Source of the DNA: Peptacetobacter hominis
GTDB taxonomy: Bacteria; Bacillota; Clostridia; Peptostreptococcales; Peptostreptococcaceae
Assembly (NCBI RefSeq): GCF_006861675.1
Contig: NZ_SGJB01000001.1
Coordinates: 186,001-250,000 of the forward strand
DNA: 64,000 nucleotides
Direction of reading: 5' to 3'
The translations under genes and the position numbers were made by a program. The notes under the pieces are model-generated. The model was not told the origin of the DNA, did not search any database, and saw only the letters and a list, made by a program, of their open reading frames with translations. This document shows, piece by piece, positions 8,102 to 17,156 of this stretch. The first letter of the stretch is position 1. Every line of letters begins with the position of its first letter.

Positions 8102-9154
8102 ATGAAGGCACTAAATTTATATTCTGCAAGAGATATAAGATTTGAAGATACTGAAAAACCTGTTATAACAGGTAATGATGATGTGATTGTAAAAGTAAAG
8201 GTTGCAGGAATATGTGGTTCTGACGGACATAGATACGCTCAGCTTGGTCCATATATAGAAGGTATGACATGGGGACATGAATTTTCTGGAGTGGTGGAAG
8301 AAGTTGGAGCAGAAGTAACAAACGTAAAACCTGGTGATAGAGTAACTGTTTGTCCAGCGTTATATTGTGGAAAATGTGAATCTTGCAAAAAAGCAGAGTT
8401 TGCAAGATGTGATAGTCTTAAAGTTATAGGAGCAAAAGATCCAGGAGCATTTGCTGAATATGTAAAAATACCTTCAGAAAATGTCTTGCCTATTCCAGAT
8501 GAAGTTGATTTTGAAGCTGCTTCTATGGTTGAGCCTACAGCAGTTGCAATACATGGACTTTATAAAACAAAGCTTCAGCCAGGAGAAGATATAGCAGTAA
8601 TAGGATGTGGAACAATAGGTTTACTTGCTATACAGTGGGCAAAAATATTTGGAGCAAAAAGGATAATAGCCCTTGATATAGATGATAGAAAACTTGAACT
8701 TGCAAAACAACTTGGAGCAACAGATACAATAAATTCTATGGGAATAGAGCCTTGTGAAGAAGTTGAAAAAATAACTAATGGAAGAAGAGCAGATGTTGTA
8801 GTTGAATCAGCAGGTTCACCAATAACTTCAGCACAATCATTCTCTCTTGCTAAAAAAGGTGGTAGAGTAGTATTTTTAGGAATACCATATGGAGATGTAA
8901 TGGTTAAGAGATTTTATTTCGAAAAAATAGTAAGAAATGAATTACAGGTATTTGGATCATGGAATGCTATTTCTTCTCCATTCCCAGGTATTGAATGGAC
9001 AACAACTATAGATTGTATGAAGAAAGGGCTTATAAATACAAAACCTTTAGTAACACATAGAGTACCACTGTCAAAAGGTCCTGAAATGTTTGAAAAAGTA
9101 GCAGAAAGAAAAGAGTATATAGGAAAGGTATTATTTTTCCCTGAGGAAAACTAA
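8102..9154 (+). CDS. gatD: Galactitol-1-phosphate dehydrogenase-like
   Basis: Predicted to oxidise galactitol-1-phosphate to tagatose-6-phosphate. 350 aa from ATG 8102 (11 nt after GGGAG; ATG 8093 is too near). Zinc ligands GICGSD, WGHEFSG and the structural set CGKCESC. Rossmann motif VIGCGTIGLLAIQ. The C-terminal pattern EKIVRNELQVFGSW...SSPFPGIEW resembles E. coli GatD. No tagatose-6-phosphate kinase or bisphosphate aldolase is seen in the window, so the pathway must finish elsewhere. Confidence 0.75.
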   Translation: MKALNLYSARDIRFEDTEKPVITGNDDVIVKVKVAGICGSDGHRYAQLGPYIEGMTWGHEFSGVVEEVGAEVTNVKPGDRVTVCPALYCGKCESCKKAEFARCDSLKVIGAKDPGAFAEYVKIPSENVLPIPDEVDFEAASMVEPTAVAIHGLYKTKLQPGEDIAVIGCGTIGLLAIQWAKIFGAKRIIALDIDDRKLELAKQLGATDTINSMGIEPCEEVEKITNGRRADVVVESAGSPITSAQSFSLAKKGGRVVFLGIPYGDVMVKRFYFEKIVRNELQVFGSWNAISSPFPGIEWTTTIDCMKKGLINTKPLVTHRVPLSKGPEMFEKVAERKEYIGKVLFFPEEN

Positions 9155-9196
9155 TATAGATTAAGTAACCCTAAACATTTATCTTAACTACAGAAA

Positions 9197-9229
9197 ATAT
9201 ATCCCTCATAAATGAGGGATATATTTTTG
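9197..9229 (+). terminator. Terminator of the PTS operon
   Basis: ATATATCCCTCAT and ATGAGGGATATAT, 13 bp with a 2-nt loop, then TTTTG. Confidence 0.8.
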
Positions 9230-9320
9230 TATAAATAAATATTTGTTTTTTCAGTTGATTAAATGTATATTGATTTATTATAATATATTTGTAATTATAA
9301 ATAGATTGGAGAGCATAATA

Positions 9321-10814
9321 ATGAAAAATATTTATAAACTGCAGAATGGAACAGATATAAGAGGTATTGCTGTAGAAAACTCAGAAAAAGAAGTAAATCT
9401 TACTGTAAAAGAGGTTGAACAGATAGCAAAAGCTTTTCATACTTGGATAAAAGAAAACAATAATAATGAAAAGATAGTAATTGCAGTAGGAAATGACTCA
9501 AGAGTAACAGGAGAGGAATTCAGAAAAACTGTAATAAAAGCTCTTACAGAGCAGGGATGTGATGTAATAGATTGTGGACTTGCAACAACACCTTCGATGT
9601 TTATGACAACAGTTATGGACGGTTATAAATGTGATGGGTCTATAATGATAACTGCAAGTCATTTACCATATTTCTATAATGGACTTAAATTCTTCACAGA
9701 AAATGGTGGACTGGAGAAAGCTGACATAAAAGCAATGCTTGACATAGTTACAGAAGGAAAATATGCAGCTTCATCAGAAACTGGTTCTGTAACAGAAAAA
9801 AATCTTATAGATGATTATTCTGATATACTTGTTGATAAAATAAGAAAAGGAGTTTCATCAGATAAGAATTATGAAAAACCATTTGATGGAATGAAGATAC
9901 TTGTAGATGCAGGTAATGGAGCAGGAGGATTCTTTGCTGAAAAAGTAATGGAAGTTCTAGGTGCGGATACTAAAGGAAGCCAGTTCCTTAATCCTGATGG
10001 AATGTTCCCTAACCATATACCAAATCCTGAAAACAAAGAAGCTATGAAGAGTATAAGCGATGCAGTTCTTGCGAATGAAAGCGACCTTGGTATAATATTT
10101 GATACAGATGTGGACAGAGCAGCTCTTGTTGGTAAGGACGGAAAATCAATAAACAAAAATGCTCTTATAGCTGTTATATCTTCAATACTTCTTGAAGAAA
10201 ATCCAAATACTACAATAGTAACAGACTCTATAACATCTGTAGGATTAGCCGAATTTATAGCTAATCATGGTGGAAAACATCACAGATTTAAAAGAGGATA
10301 TAAAAACGTTATAAATGAAGCTATAAGACTAAACTCTGAGGGTGAAGAATGTCACCTTGCAATAGAGACTTCAGGTCATGCGGCAATAAAAGAAAACTAC
10401 TTCCTTGATGATGGTGCATATCTTATAGCTAAAATACTTATAAAAGCCGCAAAAATGGCACAGGAAGGAAAAGAAATATCAGATCTTATATCAGATTTAA
10501 AAGAAGCTAAAGAGGAAAAAGAAGTTAGAATAGGAATAAATAAAGAAGACTTCAGACCTTATGCAGAAGAAATACTGGAAGATCTTAAATCATATGTATC
10601 AGAAACTGAAGGATGGGAAATGGTTCCTAAAAACTATGAAGGTATAAGAGCAAACTGTTCAGCTGCCGGTGAAGATGGATGGTTCCTTATAAGAATATCT
10701 CTTCATGAACCTCTTCTTGCTCTTAACATAGAGTCAAATGAAGATGGTGGATGCGATACAATATATGCAAAACTAAAATCATTCCTTGAAAGATATGATT
10801 TAAAAGGATTATAA
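9321..10814 (+). CDS. Phosphoglucomutase/phosphomannomutase family protein
   Basis: Alpha-D-phosphohexomutase that moves phosphate between C1 and C6 of a hexose. 497 aa from ATG 9321 (RBS TTGGAGAG); the upstream open extension lacks an RBS. The phosphoserine loop is ITASHLPYFYNG, where family members usually have TASHNP. The metal loop is DTDVDRA where DGDaDR is usual, and the sugar loop is IETSGHAA. N-terminal NGTDIRG replaces the common GTSGxRG. These match the large bacterial PMM/PGM group resembling plant-type enzymes. The exact sugar is not determined by sequence alone. Confidence 0.8.
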   Translation: MKNIYKLQNGTDIRGIAVENSEKEVNLTVKEVEQIAKAFHTWIKENNNNEKIVIAVGNDSRVTGEEFRKTVIKALTEQGCDVIDCGLATTPSMFMTTVMDGYKCDGSIMITASHLPYFYNGLKFFTENGGLEKADIKAMLDIVTEGKYAASSETGSVTEKNLIDDYSDILVDKIRKGVSSDKNYEKPFDGMKILVDAGNGAGGFFAEKVMEVLGADTKGSQFLNPDGMFPNHIPNPENKEAMKSISDAVLANESDLGIIFDTDVDRAALVGKDGKSINKNALIAVISSILLEENPNTTIVTDSITSVGLAEFIANHGGKHHRFKRGYKNVINEAIRLNSEGEECHLAIETSGHAAIKENYFLDDGAYLIAKILIKAAKMAQEGKEISDLISDLKEAKEEKEVRIGINKEDFRPYAEEILEDLKSYVSETEGWEMVPKNYEGIRANCSAAGEDGWFLIRISLHEPLLALNIESNEDGGCDTIYAKLKSFLERYDLKGL

Positions 10815-10865
10815 AATATAAATTCTTTATAAATGTTAATAAAATTTATTAAGATATGTTAAGAA

Positions 10866-10934
10866 GGATTACACCTCTGTCACTTACGGTTACAAATATG
10901 TAACCGTAAGTGACAGAGGTGTAATCCATTTTTT
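10866..10934 (+). terminator. Very long perfect hairpin (28-bp arms) with T-run
   Basis: Left arm 10866-10893 and right arm 10900-10927 are exact complements around a 6-nt loop (AAATAT), followed by ATTTTTTTG. It starts GGATTACACCTCTG and is much more GC-rich than its surroundings. It can terminate the phosphohexomutase transcript, but 28 uninterrupted pairs is far beyond what a terminator needs. Confidence 0.75.
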
Positions 10935-10988
10935 TGTATTTAGATGCTATTATAATAGTATAGATAAACAGCAAAGGAAGTGATTAAT

Positions 10989-11360
10989 ATGAAAAACACT
11001 AATAGACTTACAGCAATAATAATGGCATTTTTAATGGTAACAATGATATCTTTTGCAAATACAGATGGAGTATTTGCAGCAAGAGTAAAGTCAAAACCAT
11101 CAGTGAAAATAACAACTTTAACATCTAAAAATAATTATATAAATAAAGATCAAGCACTTTCTATATTGAAGAAAAAAGAAAAAAATAAAACATTTATATA
11201 TATGGGAACAGAAAAAGATTTTGAATACTTATCAGAATCAAAACAGAAGGGTTATGTTTTTCTTCCGGATGAAGAAGGTGACATAGGATATTTTGTAAAT
11301 CGTATAAATAAAAAAGTATATTATTTCCATCCAAGTGGATATATGGAACTTATGAAGTAA
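10989..11360 (+). CDS. Small exported protein, function unknown
   Basis: 123 aa from ATG 10989 (RBS AAAGGAAG; an in-frame GTG at 10980 overlaps the RBS). A clear signal peptide: Lys/Arg start, hydrophobic core IIMAFLMVTMISFA, likely cleavage after GVFA near residue 30. The mature part is short and basic with several Tyr/Phe (KKVYYFHPSGYMELM). No lipobox and no domain recognised. It has its own transcription unit between two hairpins. Confidence 0.7.
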   Translation: MKNTNRLTAIIMAFLMVTMISFANTDGVFAARVKSKPSVKITTLTSKNNYINKDQALSILKKKEKNKTFIYMGTEKDFEYLSESKQKGYVFLPDEEGDIGYFVNRINKKVYYFHPSGYMELMK

Positions 11361-11369
11361 AGATATATA

Positions 11370-11447
11370 AAGGGAATTATCAAACCAACAGTAGAAATGG
11401 AATATCTATAGTATTATTCTATGAGTTGGCGAGATGATTCCTTTTTT
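11370..11447 (+). terminator. Extended multi-part stem-loop ending in T6
   Basis: Outer helix AAGG(G)AATTATC with GATGATTCCTT, then an inner helix CCAAC (11385-11389)/GTTGG (11425-11429) and TAGAA/TTCTA, total about 75 nt, then TTTTTT. It ends the small exported-protein transcript. The layered structure is larger than an ordinary terminator. The rest of the gap to 11788 is AT-rich and shows no repeats or genes. Confidence 0.5.
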
Positions 11448-11788
11448 AAAATTTAATATTTATATGTAAATTTCATTTTAATATGTAAATAAGCTTAATA
11501 TCAAAAATAAATTATATTTAACAAATAAAATTATCTATAAATAAAAGTTATTCATGCGTTTGTAAAGTATATATTATATTTTGTATTAAATTTTATAAAA
11601 TATAAAAAAATATCAAAATAACATTATAAAATTAAATGTATTTATTGTTTTTATAAAAAATACAAATAAAACTTATTTAATGATGATTATTGATAAGGAG
11701 TTTATATAAAAGCATTCTCTTTTTATATAGAATATTATATAATGTTTAGTATAAAAACATTTTATTCAATATAGAAGGGGGCTGTATT

Positions 11789-12454
11789 TTGAAAAAAATA
11801 GATATAATCAGAGTTAGATACAATGATGTAAAAATAGAAAACAGCGATGGACCCAAATTAAGAGGATTTTTTGGAAGAAAGTTTATGAGAGTGGATTATT
11901 TTCATAATCATTCAAAAGAAGGAATATTATACAGATATCCTCTTGTACAGTATAAGGTGTTAGAGGGAACCCCTGTAGTAGTTCTTTTATCAAAAGGGTG
12001 TGAAATAGCATCAAGATATAATGCTGTAGATAAAATAATAATAGATGAAAATGAATTTATATCTGAAAATATAGAAGTCTCTATAAAAAAGGAAAATTTT
12101 GGTGTAATAGATAATCGTATAAAATATAGATTTATAACACCGTGGATCGGTCTCAATCAGAAGAATATTATACAATACAGTAAAACATCGTCGTTAGAAG
12201 AGCGAAAGTATATACTTGAAAAAGTTATAAACGGTAATCTGTTATCCTTGTCAAAGGGTATGGACTATAGAGTTGAAGAAAGAATAGAATCGAATATAGA
12301 TATATCAACTATAGATGAAAAAAAAGTGTATTTTAAGGGAAAAAAATTAATCGGTCATACTTTTGAGTTTGATGTAAATTTTGATATACCAGAATTTATA
12401 GGTATAGGTAAGGCATGTTCCAGAGGTTTTGGAAGCGTAGAAAAATGTAAATAA
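11789..12454 (+). CDS. Cas6-like RAMP protein (orphan)
   Basis: 221 aa from TTG 11789 with RBS AAGGGGGCTG. It resembles the Cas6b-like group of CRISPR RNA endonucleases: an opening beta strand IDIIRVRYNDVKIE, the segment KLRGFFGRKF, the block YRYPLVQYKV, the centre FITPWIGLNQKN, and a C-terminal glycine-rich loop GIGKACSRGFGSVEKC of the RAMP fold. Cas6 cuts repeat RNA to make crRNAs. There is no repeat-spacer array and no other cas gene in the 64 kb, so it is an orphan, acting in trans or repurposed. A distant RAMP relative with another RNA target is the main alternative. Confidence 0.6.
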   Translation: MKKIDIIRVRYNDVKIENSDGPKLRGFFGRKFMRVDYFHNHSKEGILYRYPLVQYKVLEGTPVVVLLSKGCEIASRYNAVDKIIIDENEFISENIEVSIKKENFGVIDNRIKYRFITPWIGLNQKNIIQYSKTSSLEERKYILEKVINGNLLSLSKGMDYRVEERIESNIDISTIDEKKVYFKGKKLIGHTFEFDVNFDIPEFIGIGKACSRGFGSVEKCK

Positions 12455-12460
12455 ATTGTT

Positions 12461-12489
12461 TATGGTGCTTTTATAAAGCACCATATTTT
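12461..12489 (+). terminator. Terminator after the cas6-like gene
   Basis: TATGGTGCTTT/AAAGCACCATA, 11 bp with a 3-nt loop, then TTTTAT. Confidence 0.75.
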
Positions 12490-12584
12490 ATGAGAAAAAA
12501 TTTAATTAAATATAATTATCCAAGTGTAGATTCATATTAATGTGGTATATATAATATAACGATTATAAAAATGCAGGAGGAATT

Positions 12585-13145
12585 ATGATAGGAAATTTAA
12601 AGAAAAAGAGTATAGCGATACTATTAATATTTTATATATGTTCTTTTGTGTATTTTGTTGTAAAAATGAACACAATGGGAATTTCTGTAACTATATTTGG
12701 AATATTGTCTATGCCTGTATTGATAAAAATAAATCAGATAAATAGAAAGTTATTGAGTGATAATTTTTTTGTAGCTATTGTATGGTATATATGCATTGCT
12801 TCAATATTAGGATCAGGGTACGGTTTTTATGATATAAATCATTATGATGATTTTCTTCATATACTTTCGGGAATTCTATCGGCAACTGCCGCATATGATA
12901 TTATTCTGTATTTTGAAAATGATACTACAATTGATAAAAGGCTTGCTGTTATAATGATATTCATGTTTAGTATGGGAGTTGCATCTTTGTGGGAGATAAT
13001 GGAATTTTCAATGGATACAGTGATACATACGAATACGCAGGTAGGTGGTTTGAGTGATACAGTAATAGATATGATAGATGCTATGATAGGTTCTATTTTT
13101 ACAATATCATTAGTACTATATAAAAAAATAAAAAATCATAAATAA
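12585..13145 (+). CDS. DUF2238-type integral membrane protein
   Basis: 186 aa with about five membrane segments. The conserved acidic motifs HYDDFLHILSG (about 86-96), WEIMEFSMD (about 136-144) and GLSDTVIDMIDAMIGS (about 154-169) match the DUF2238 family, whose function is unknown; clustered Asp/Glu/His in membrane helices suggest metal or ion binding. RBS AGGAGG. Single gene. Confidence 0.7.
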   Translation: MIGNLKKKSIAILLIFYICSFVYFVVKMNTMGISVTIFGILSMPVLIKINQINRKLLSDNFFVAIVWYICIASILGSGYGFYDINHYDDFLHILSGILSATAAYDIILYFENDTTIDKRLAVIMIFMFSMGVASLWEIMEFSMDTVIHTNTQVGGLSDTVIDMIDAMIGSIFTISLVLYKKIKNHK

Positions 13146-13235
13146 TTCCTAATCTATTCATAATGAATTCATTCTAAAGAATACAAAACTGTGTAATAAT
13201 ATTAGTATAAATGAAAATATAGAGGAGATGAAAAA

Positions 13236-14201
13236 ATGAAAAAAATCAATCCTTATATTAAAAAAAAGGTGATGAAATCAACATTACTGGTTATTGTATT
13301 TCTTATAGGAGTTACTTTTTATACACTTAAAATTAAAAAATATACTTTAAGAGATTCTGAATCAGAATACGATGAAGTAGTTATGTCTATAGATGGAAGT
13401 AAATATACAAAGGAAAAAGTATTCAAAGAAATGGGTATGTTTTCTGAAATCAACAGTATCTCTAATAACAGAAACGATATAGATTATAATACGAGAAGTA
13501 CTATAAAACAGGCCATCGACAGAGAAATTCTTTATAAAAAAGGTGTTGAAGAAGGTGTAAAAGCGGATAATAAGGAAATAGAAAGACATTATAAAAGAAT
13601 TTCTGATACTATATATGAAAAAGAAGGAGAGACACTGGAGGAATTTGCAGAAGAGAACAATATATCAGAATCAGATATAAAAGAAAGTATAAAAAGAAAT
13701 ATAATAGCTAACAAATATATAACAAAAGAGACATCTGTAACAGAGGATGAGATAGAAAAATATTATGAAAAAAACAGGGAAAACTATAGAGAGTGCAGCT
13801 ATTTATATATACTTATACCTGAAATAGAAGATTCATCAGATGAAATAATAAATGATATTTTATATGAACTTAAATCGGGTAAAAATTTTGAGAAAACTGC
13901 AGAATTATATACTGATGAATATAAAGATATTGAATGGGGTAAACTCGGATATGTTTCAGATAGATACATAAAAAATGAAAATATGGACTCTGTTTTAAAT
14001 CTGAAAAACGGTGAATATACAATAGAACCGGTAAAAAATGAATATGGTTCAAATATAGTTATGAAGGTTGATTCCAGATATATGCCAATGAGCAAGGTCC
14101 AGGAATCAATAAAAGAAAAGATTTCATATCAGAAATATTTTTCAATTCTAAATCATCTAAAAAAAGAGTATAATGTAATTATAAATGATAAATACGAGTA
14201 A
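13236..14201 (+). CDS. Membrane-anchored PpiC/SurA-type foldase
   Basis: Predicted extracytoplasmic chaperone and peptidyl-prolyl isomerase. 321 aa. Basic N-terminus then one membrane segment STLLVIVFLIGVTFYTL (about 15-31); a SurA-N-like helical part (residues 60-180, including RSTIKQAIDREILYKKGVEEG-type helices); then a parvulin-like domain about 185-290 with FEKTAELYTDE and WGKLGYVSD. There is no lipobox Cys, so it is anchored by the helix rather than as a lipoprotein like PrsA. Followed 20 nt later by a cupin gene. Confidence 0.7.
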   Translation: MKKINPYIKKKVMKSTLLVIVFLIGVTFYTLKIKKYTLRDSESEYDEVVMSIDGSKYTKEKVFKEMGMFSEINSISNNRNDIDYNTRSTIKQAIDREILYKKGVEEGVKADNKEIERHYKRISDTIYEKEGETLEEFAEENNISESDIKESIKRNIIANKYITKETSVTEDEIEKYYEKNRENYRECSYLYILIPEIEDSSDEIINDILYELKSGKNFEKTAELYTDEYKDIEWGKLGYVSDRYIKNENMDSVLNLKNGEYTIEPVKNEYGSNIVMKVDSRYMPMSKVQESIKEKISYQKYFSILNHLKKEYNVIINDKYE

Positions 14202-14221
14202 CATGAAGGAGTGTATCGAGT

Positions 14222-14575
14222 ATGATAAATAAAAAAGAAAATCTTGTTTCAAATGTGAGAGAATGTGTACAAAACGGCAAAGGAAAAGGAACTTTTACAA
14301 CAATTGTCCCGATAGAAGATTTAAGAGGACATGGGAGACTTTTCAGCAGAATATCTCTTGAAGTAGGATCATCTATAGGTATGCATGATCATACTGAAGA
14401 CTTTGAAGTATACTGCATACTTAGTGGAAATGGTGTTGTAAATGACAATGGAAAGAATATAGAGGTTTCAGAGGGAGATGTTATATATACTGCAGATGGA
14501 CGGGTACATTCAATTGAAAATACAGGTGACAAAGAACTTGAATTTATAGCAGTTGTTTTATATGATAAAAAATAA
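14222..14575 (+). CDS. Small cupin-domain protein
   Basis: 117 aa, single cupin barrel. Metal-binding pattern GMHDHTEDFEVYCILSG (two His, Glu) in motif 1 and GRVHSIEN His in motif 2, with GDVIYTADG between. Could be a sugar-phosphate isomerase-like or sensing protein; substrate unknown. 20 nt after the foldase gene and 35 nt before the Big_2 protein, so perhaps co-transcribed. Confidence 0.7.
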   Translation: MINKKENLVSNVRECVQNGKGKGTFTTIVPIEDLRGHGRLFSRISLEVGSSIGMHDHTEDFEVYCILSGNGVVNDNGKNIEVSEGDVIYTADGRVHSIENTGDKELEFIAVVLYDKK

Positions 14576-14610
14576 ATAATATAATATTATATAGAAAGGA
14601 GAGGATGCAG

Positions 14611-15873
14611 ATGATAAAATCATTAAACAAAAGAACGAAGAAAATTATCCTTATAATAGCGATACCAGTGATTTTTATTGTCCAGTATCTTCTTTTTTCA
14701 TATGGGATAATAAGCCCTCTCGTAAAAGGAGTAGAGGTTCAGATCATAGGTGGAAACTATATAAAAGAAATGGATAAATATGTGATAAAACTTCATGATA
14801 CTGTTGAAATTTCAGCAGGAAATTATATAAAATTTCCAGGATATGCAAAAGAGCCTGAATTATGGTTCAATGTGCTTGATGACAGTGGAGTCGTAAAAAT
14901 AGAAGATGATAATATAACTGCTATGAAAGAAGGATATACTTCCGTTGCTGTAATGAAAAAAAACAGAGTTTTGAAAAAAGCAGCGATAAAAGTTGTAAAT
15001 CCGGAAATAGAATCATTGGATATAGACTTTTCAAATGATATAAAATATGTCGGAGATAGTGCTGAAATAATAGGAAGTGTAAATGTATCTGATTACAAAA
15101 AATTTGAAAAAAGCTATACTCCAGAATATACAAGCAGCAATAAAAAAGTGATAAAAGTAAATGGCAAAAAAGTAAATGCTGTCGGAGTAGGAAAGGCTAC
15201 TATAAGTGCAATATGCGGCGATAAGACTGTGGAAACAACTTTTAAAATTGAAGCGAAAGTAAGTAAAATAGACGTGAAATCAGATTTAGAAGTTGAAGAA
15301 GGTCAGAGTGTTTATATAAAACCTGAAATAACTACAGATCCAAAGGGTCTTGAACATCCAACAATATATTATGAATACAGTCAAAGTAAATCATATAGAA
15401 ATGCCAGAGTATCGTCTTCCGGAAAAGTAACTGGAGTAAAAGAGGGTACAGAAAAAATAACCGTAAAATGTGGTGAAAAGGAAAAGACAGTAGTAATTAC
15501 AGTTAAGCCTAAATCTATAAAAAATACGTATATAGAAAATATTTCTTATACATGTACAAGAAATGGAAATATGCTTATCATAAATATTTCCTGGGATTCA
15601 GTAAATGGTGTAGATTCGTATGATGTTTATTTGAAAAACAGCGAAAAGGACGAATCGTATAGACTTATAAAATCCATTGAAGCTGGATCATCTTCAAAAA
15701 TGAGTACAGAAATAAATGAAGAAATAACAGGTGCTGAAGGAGAGAATATACAGATTTACATAAAAGGAAAAGGCGATGGACAGGAAACAAAAGTAAATGA
15801 CAGTATATATATAAAGACATCTGAATATCCATTAGAAGATAATACTGACGAAAGCGAAGATAATGAACAATAA
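14611..15873 (+). CDS. Surface protein with Big_2-type Ig-like domains
   Basis: 420 aa from ATG 14611 (9 nt after AAAGGAG; ATG 14605 is too close). N-terminal anchor helix IILIIAIPVIFIVQYLLF near residues 11-28. At least two bacterial Ig-like repeats are suggested by VGVGKATISAICGDKTVETT (about 190-210) and SSGKVTGVKEGTEKITVKCG (about 270-290); the C-terminal part (NISWDSVNGVDSYDVYLKN) looks like a fibronectin type III fold. Acidic tail DNTDESEDNEQ. No sortase motif seen. Likely cell-surface or adhesion-related; binding partner unknown. Confidence 0.65.
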   Translation: MIKSLNKRTKKIILIIAIPVIFIVQYLLFSYGIISPLVKGVEVQIIGGNYIKEMDKYVIKLHDTVEISAGNYIKFPGYAKEPELWFNVLDDSGVVKIEDDNITAMKEGYTSVAVMKKNRVLKKAAIKVVNPEIESLDIDFSNDIKYVGDSAEIIGSVNVSDYKKFEKSYTPEYTSSNKKVIKVNGKKVNAVGVGKATISAICGDKTVETTFKIEAKVSKIDVKSDLEVEEGQSVYIKPEITTDPKGLEHPTIYYEYSQSKSYRNARVSSSGKVTGVKEGTEKITVKCGEKEKTVVITVKPKSIKNTYIENISYTCTRNGNMLIINISWDSVNGVDSYDVYLKNSEKDESYRLIKSIEAGSSSKMSTEINEEITGAEGENIQIYIKGKGDGQETKVNDSIYIKTSEYPLEDNTDESEDNEQ

Positions 15874-15908
15874 AAAATGTGAAGGTAGTTATACCTTCAC
15901 ATTTTTTA
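15872..15908. terminator. Bidirectional terminator between convergent genes
   Basis: AATGTGAAGGTA/TACCTTCACATT, loop GTTA, with A-run before and T-run after. Serves both the surface-protein gene and the minus-strand permease gene. Confidence 0.8.
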
Positions 15909-15919
15909 TTCAAATTATA

Positions 15920-17032
15920 TTAAGAAGAACAATCTTCTGAGTTTTCACATCTTGAGTTTATATATGCAAGTAGATAAATCTTACATACACCCATTATAGG
16001 AGTCGAAAGAATCATTCCCGGAATACCGAAAAAGCCTCCACCTATGGTAACCGCGAGTATTGTAAGAAAAGGGCTAAGACCAAGTTGTCCGCCGACAATT
16101 TTCGGTTCGATGAATGCCACTTCAACCTGTTGTACAATAAGCAGATATATAAGGCAGAAAAGCGCTGTCTGTGGACTATAGAACATATTTATAATCACAA
16201 CAGGAGCCATACCTATAACAGGACCAAAATAAGGAATCATATTCATGATACACATAAGAGTTCCGAAAAGTAGTGCATATTTTGATTTCAGGAAAAATAA
16301 ACCTATACCTGAAAGTACACCTACTATTATAGAATCCAGAATTTTTCCTGTGAAATATTTTCCTACATTTTCGTTAAGCGTTCTTGCAAGCTCTATTCCA
16401 ATAGATGCTTTTCTTTTTCCTAATGCTATATACATAACTTTCTTTGCAAAATCTCCGAATTTTTCTTTTTCAAGAAGAATATAAAAACAGATGATAAATG
16501 CAAGAACAAAGTTAACTATAAACTGTCCAAAAGAAAATGTTCTTTTGAATATTTCTCCGATGGATCCGATTAGGATACTACTTATACCAGGAATCATTTT
16601 TGAGAATTTTTCCCAAAGCTCCCTCATAGTATTGGCATCTATATTTTTCAGATTTTTAGACTGCTCTATAAGGAAATTCTCGGTTTTATTGAAGTATATA
16701 GGAGCATTGTTTACTATATCGATAACACTGTCCACTATAATAGGAAGTGTAAGTATGAGTATTCCTATTATAATAAGTATAAGCGAAGCATATATAATCA
16801 AAAGCGATATAGTCCTTTTTGTTTTCAGTTTCTTTTCAAAGAAATTGATTATTGGATTGAATATATATGCAAGTATAAATGCTATTACAAATGGTGTAAG
16901 TATACCTATAAACAGATTAAGGCTATCAAAGAAAAACTGATAGTTATCGATGCATTTTATAAGTATATATGTAATTAGCACAGTAATAACTATATTTATA
17001 TAGAATTTTTTATCGTCAAAACGACCATTCAA
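15920..17032 (-). CDS. AI-2E family permease
   Basis: 370 aa integral membrane protein of the AI-2E/UPF0118 family. Members include the AI-2 exporter TqsA and Na+/H+ antiporters, so the substrate is open. About eight membrane segments; family features FVIAFILAYIFNPIINFFEK (about 50-69), an amphipathic middle, and the C-terminal VTIGGGFFGIPGMILSTPIM. Start is TTG 17032, 10 nt after GGAGG; the apparent ATG beside it is out of frame. Single minus-strand gene. Confidence 0.8.
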   Translation of the reverse strand: MNGRFDDKKFYINIVITVLITYILIKCIDNYQFFFDSLNLFIGILTPFVIAFILAYIFNPIINFFEKKLKTKRTISLLIIYASLILIIIGILILTLPIIVDSVIDIVNNAPIYFNKTENFLIEQSKNLKNIDANTMRELWEKFSKMIPGISSILIGSIGEIFKRTFSFGQFIVNFVLAFIICFYILLEKEKFGDFAKKVMYIALGKRKASIGIELARTLNENVGKYFTGKILDSIIVGVLSGIGLFFLKSKYALLFGTLMCIMNMIPYFGPVIGMAPVVIINMFYSPQTALFCLIYLLIVQQVEVAFIEPKIVGGQLGLSPFLTILAVTIGGGFFGIPGMILSTPIMGVCKIYLLAYINSRCENSEDCSS

Positions 17033-17121
17033 CTAGTATTCACCTCCCTTTACCAGGCTGTTAATAAGAATTATACATTTTTTAAATGTATTAAACAAGA
17101 GTTTTAATTTAATAAAATCAC

Positions 17122-17150
17122 TTGACTGAAAATTATAATATTGATATAAT
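17122..17150 (+). promoter_or_regulatory. Promoter of asnS
   Basis: -35 TTGACT (17122-17127), 17-bp spacer, -10 TATAAT (17145-17150). Transcription would enter the T-box leader directly. Confidence 0.75.
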
Positions 17151-17156
17151 TTCAAT

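Noticed and set aside
9243-9320. N-terminal extension of the phosphohexomutase
   Set aside because: Open by chance; no RBS, and the family begins at the ATG at 9321 preceded by TTGGAGAG.
11447-11788. CRISPR array next to the Cas6-like gene
   Set aside because: The AT-rich stretch was read on both strands; no repeated 25-37-nt units are present.
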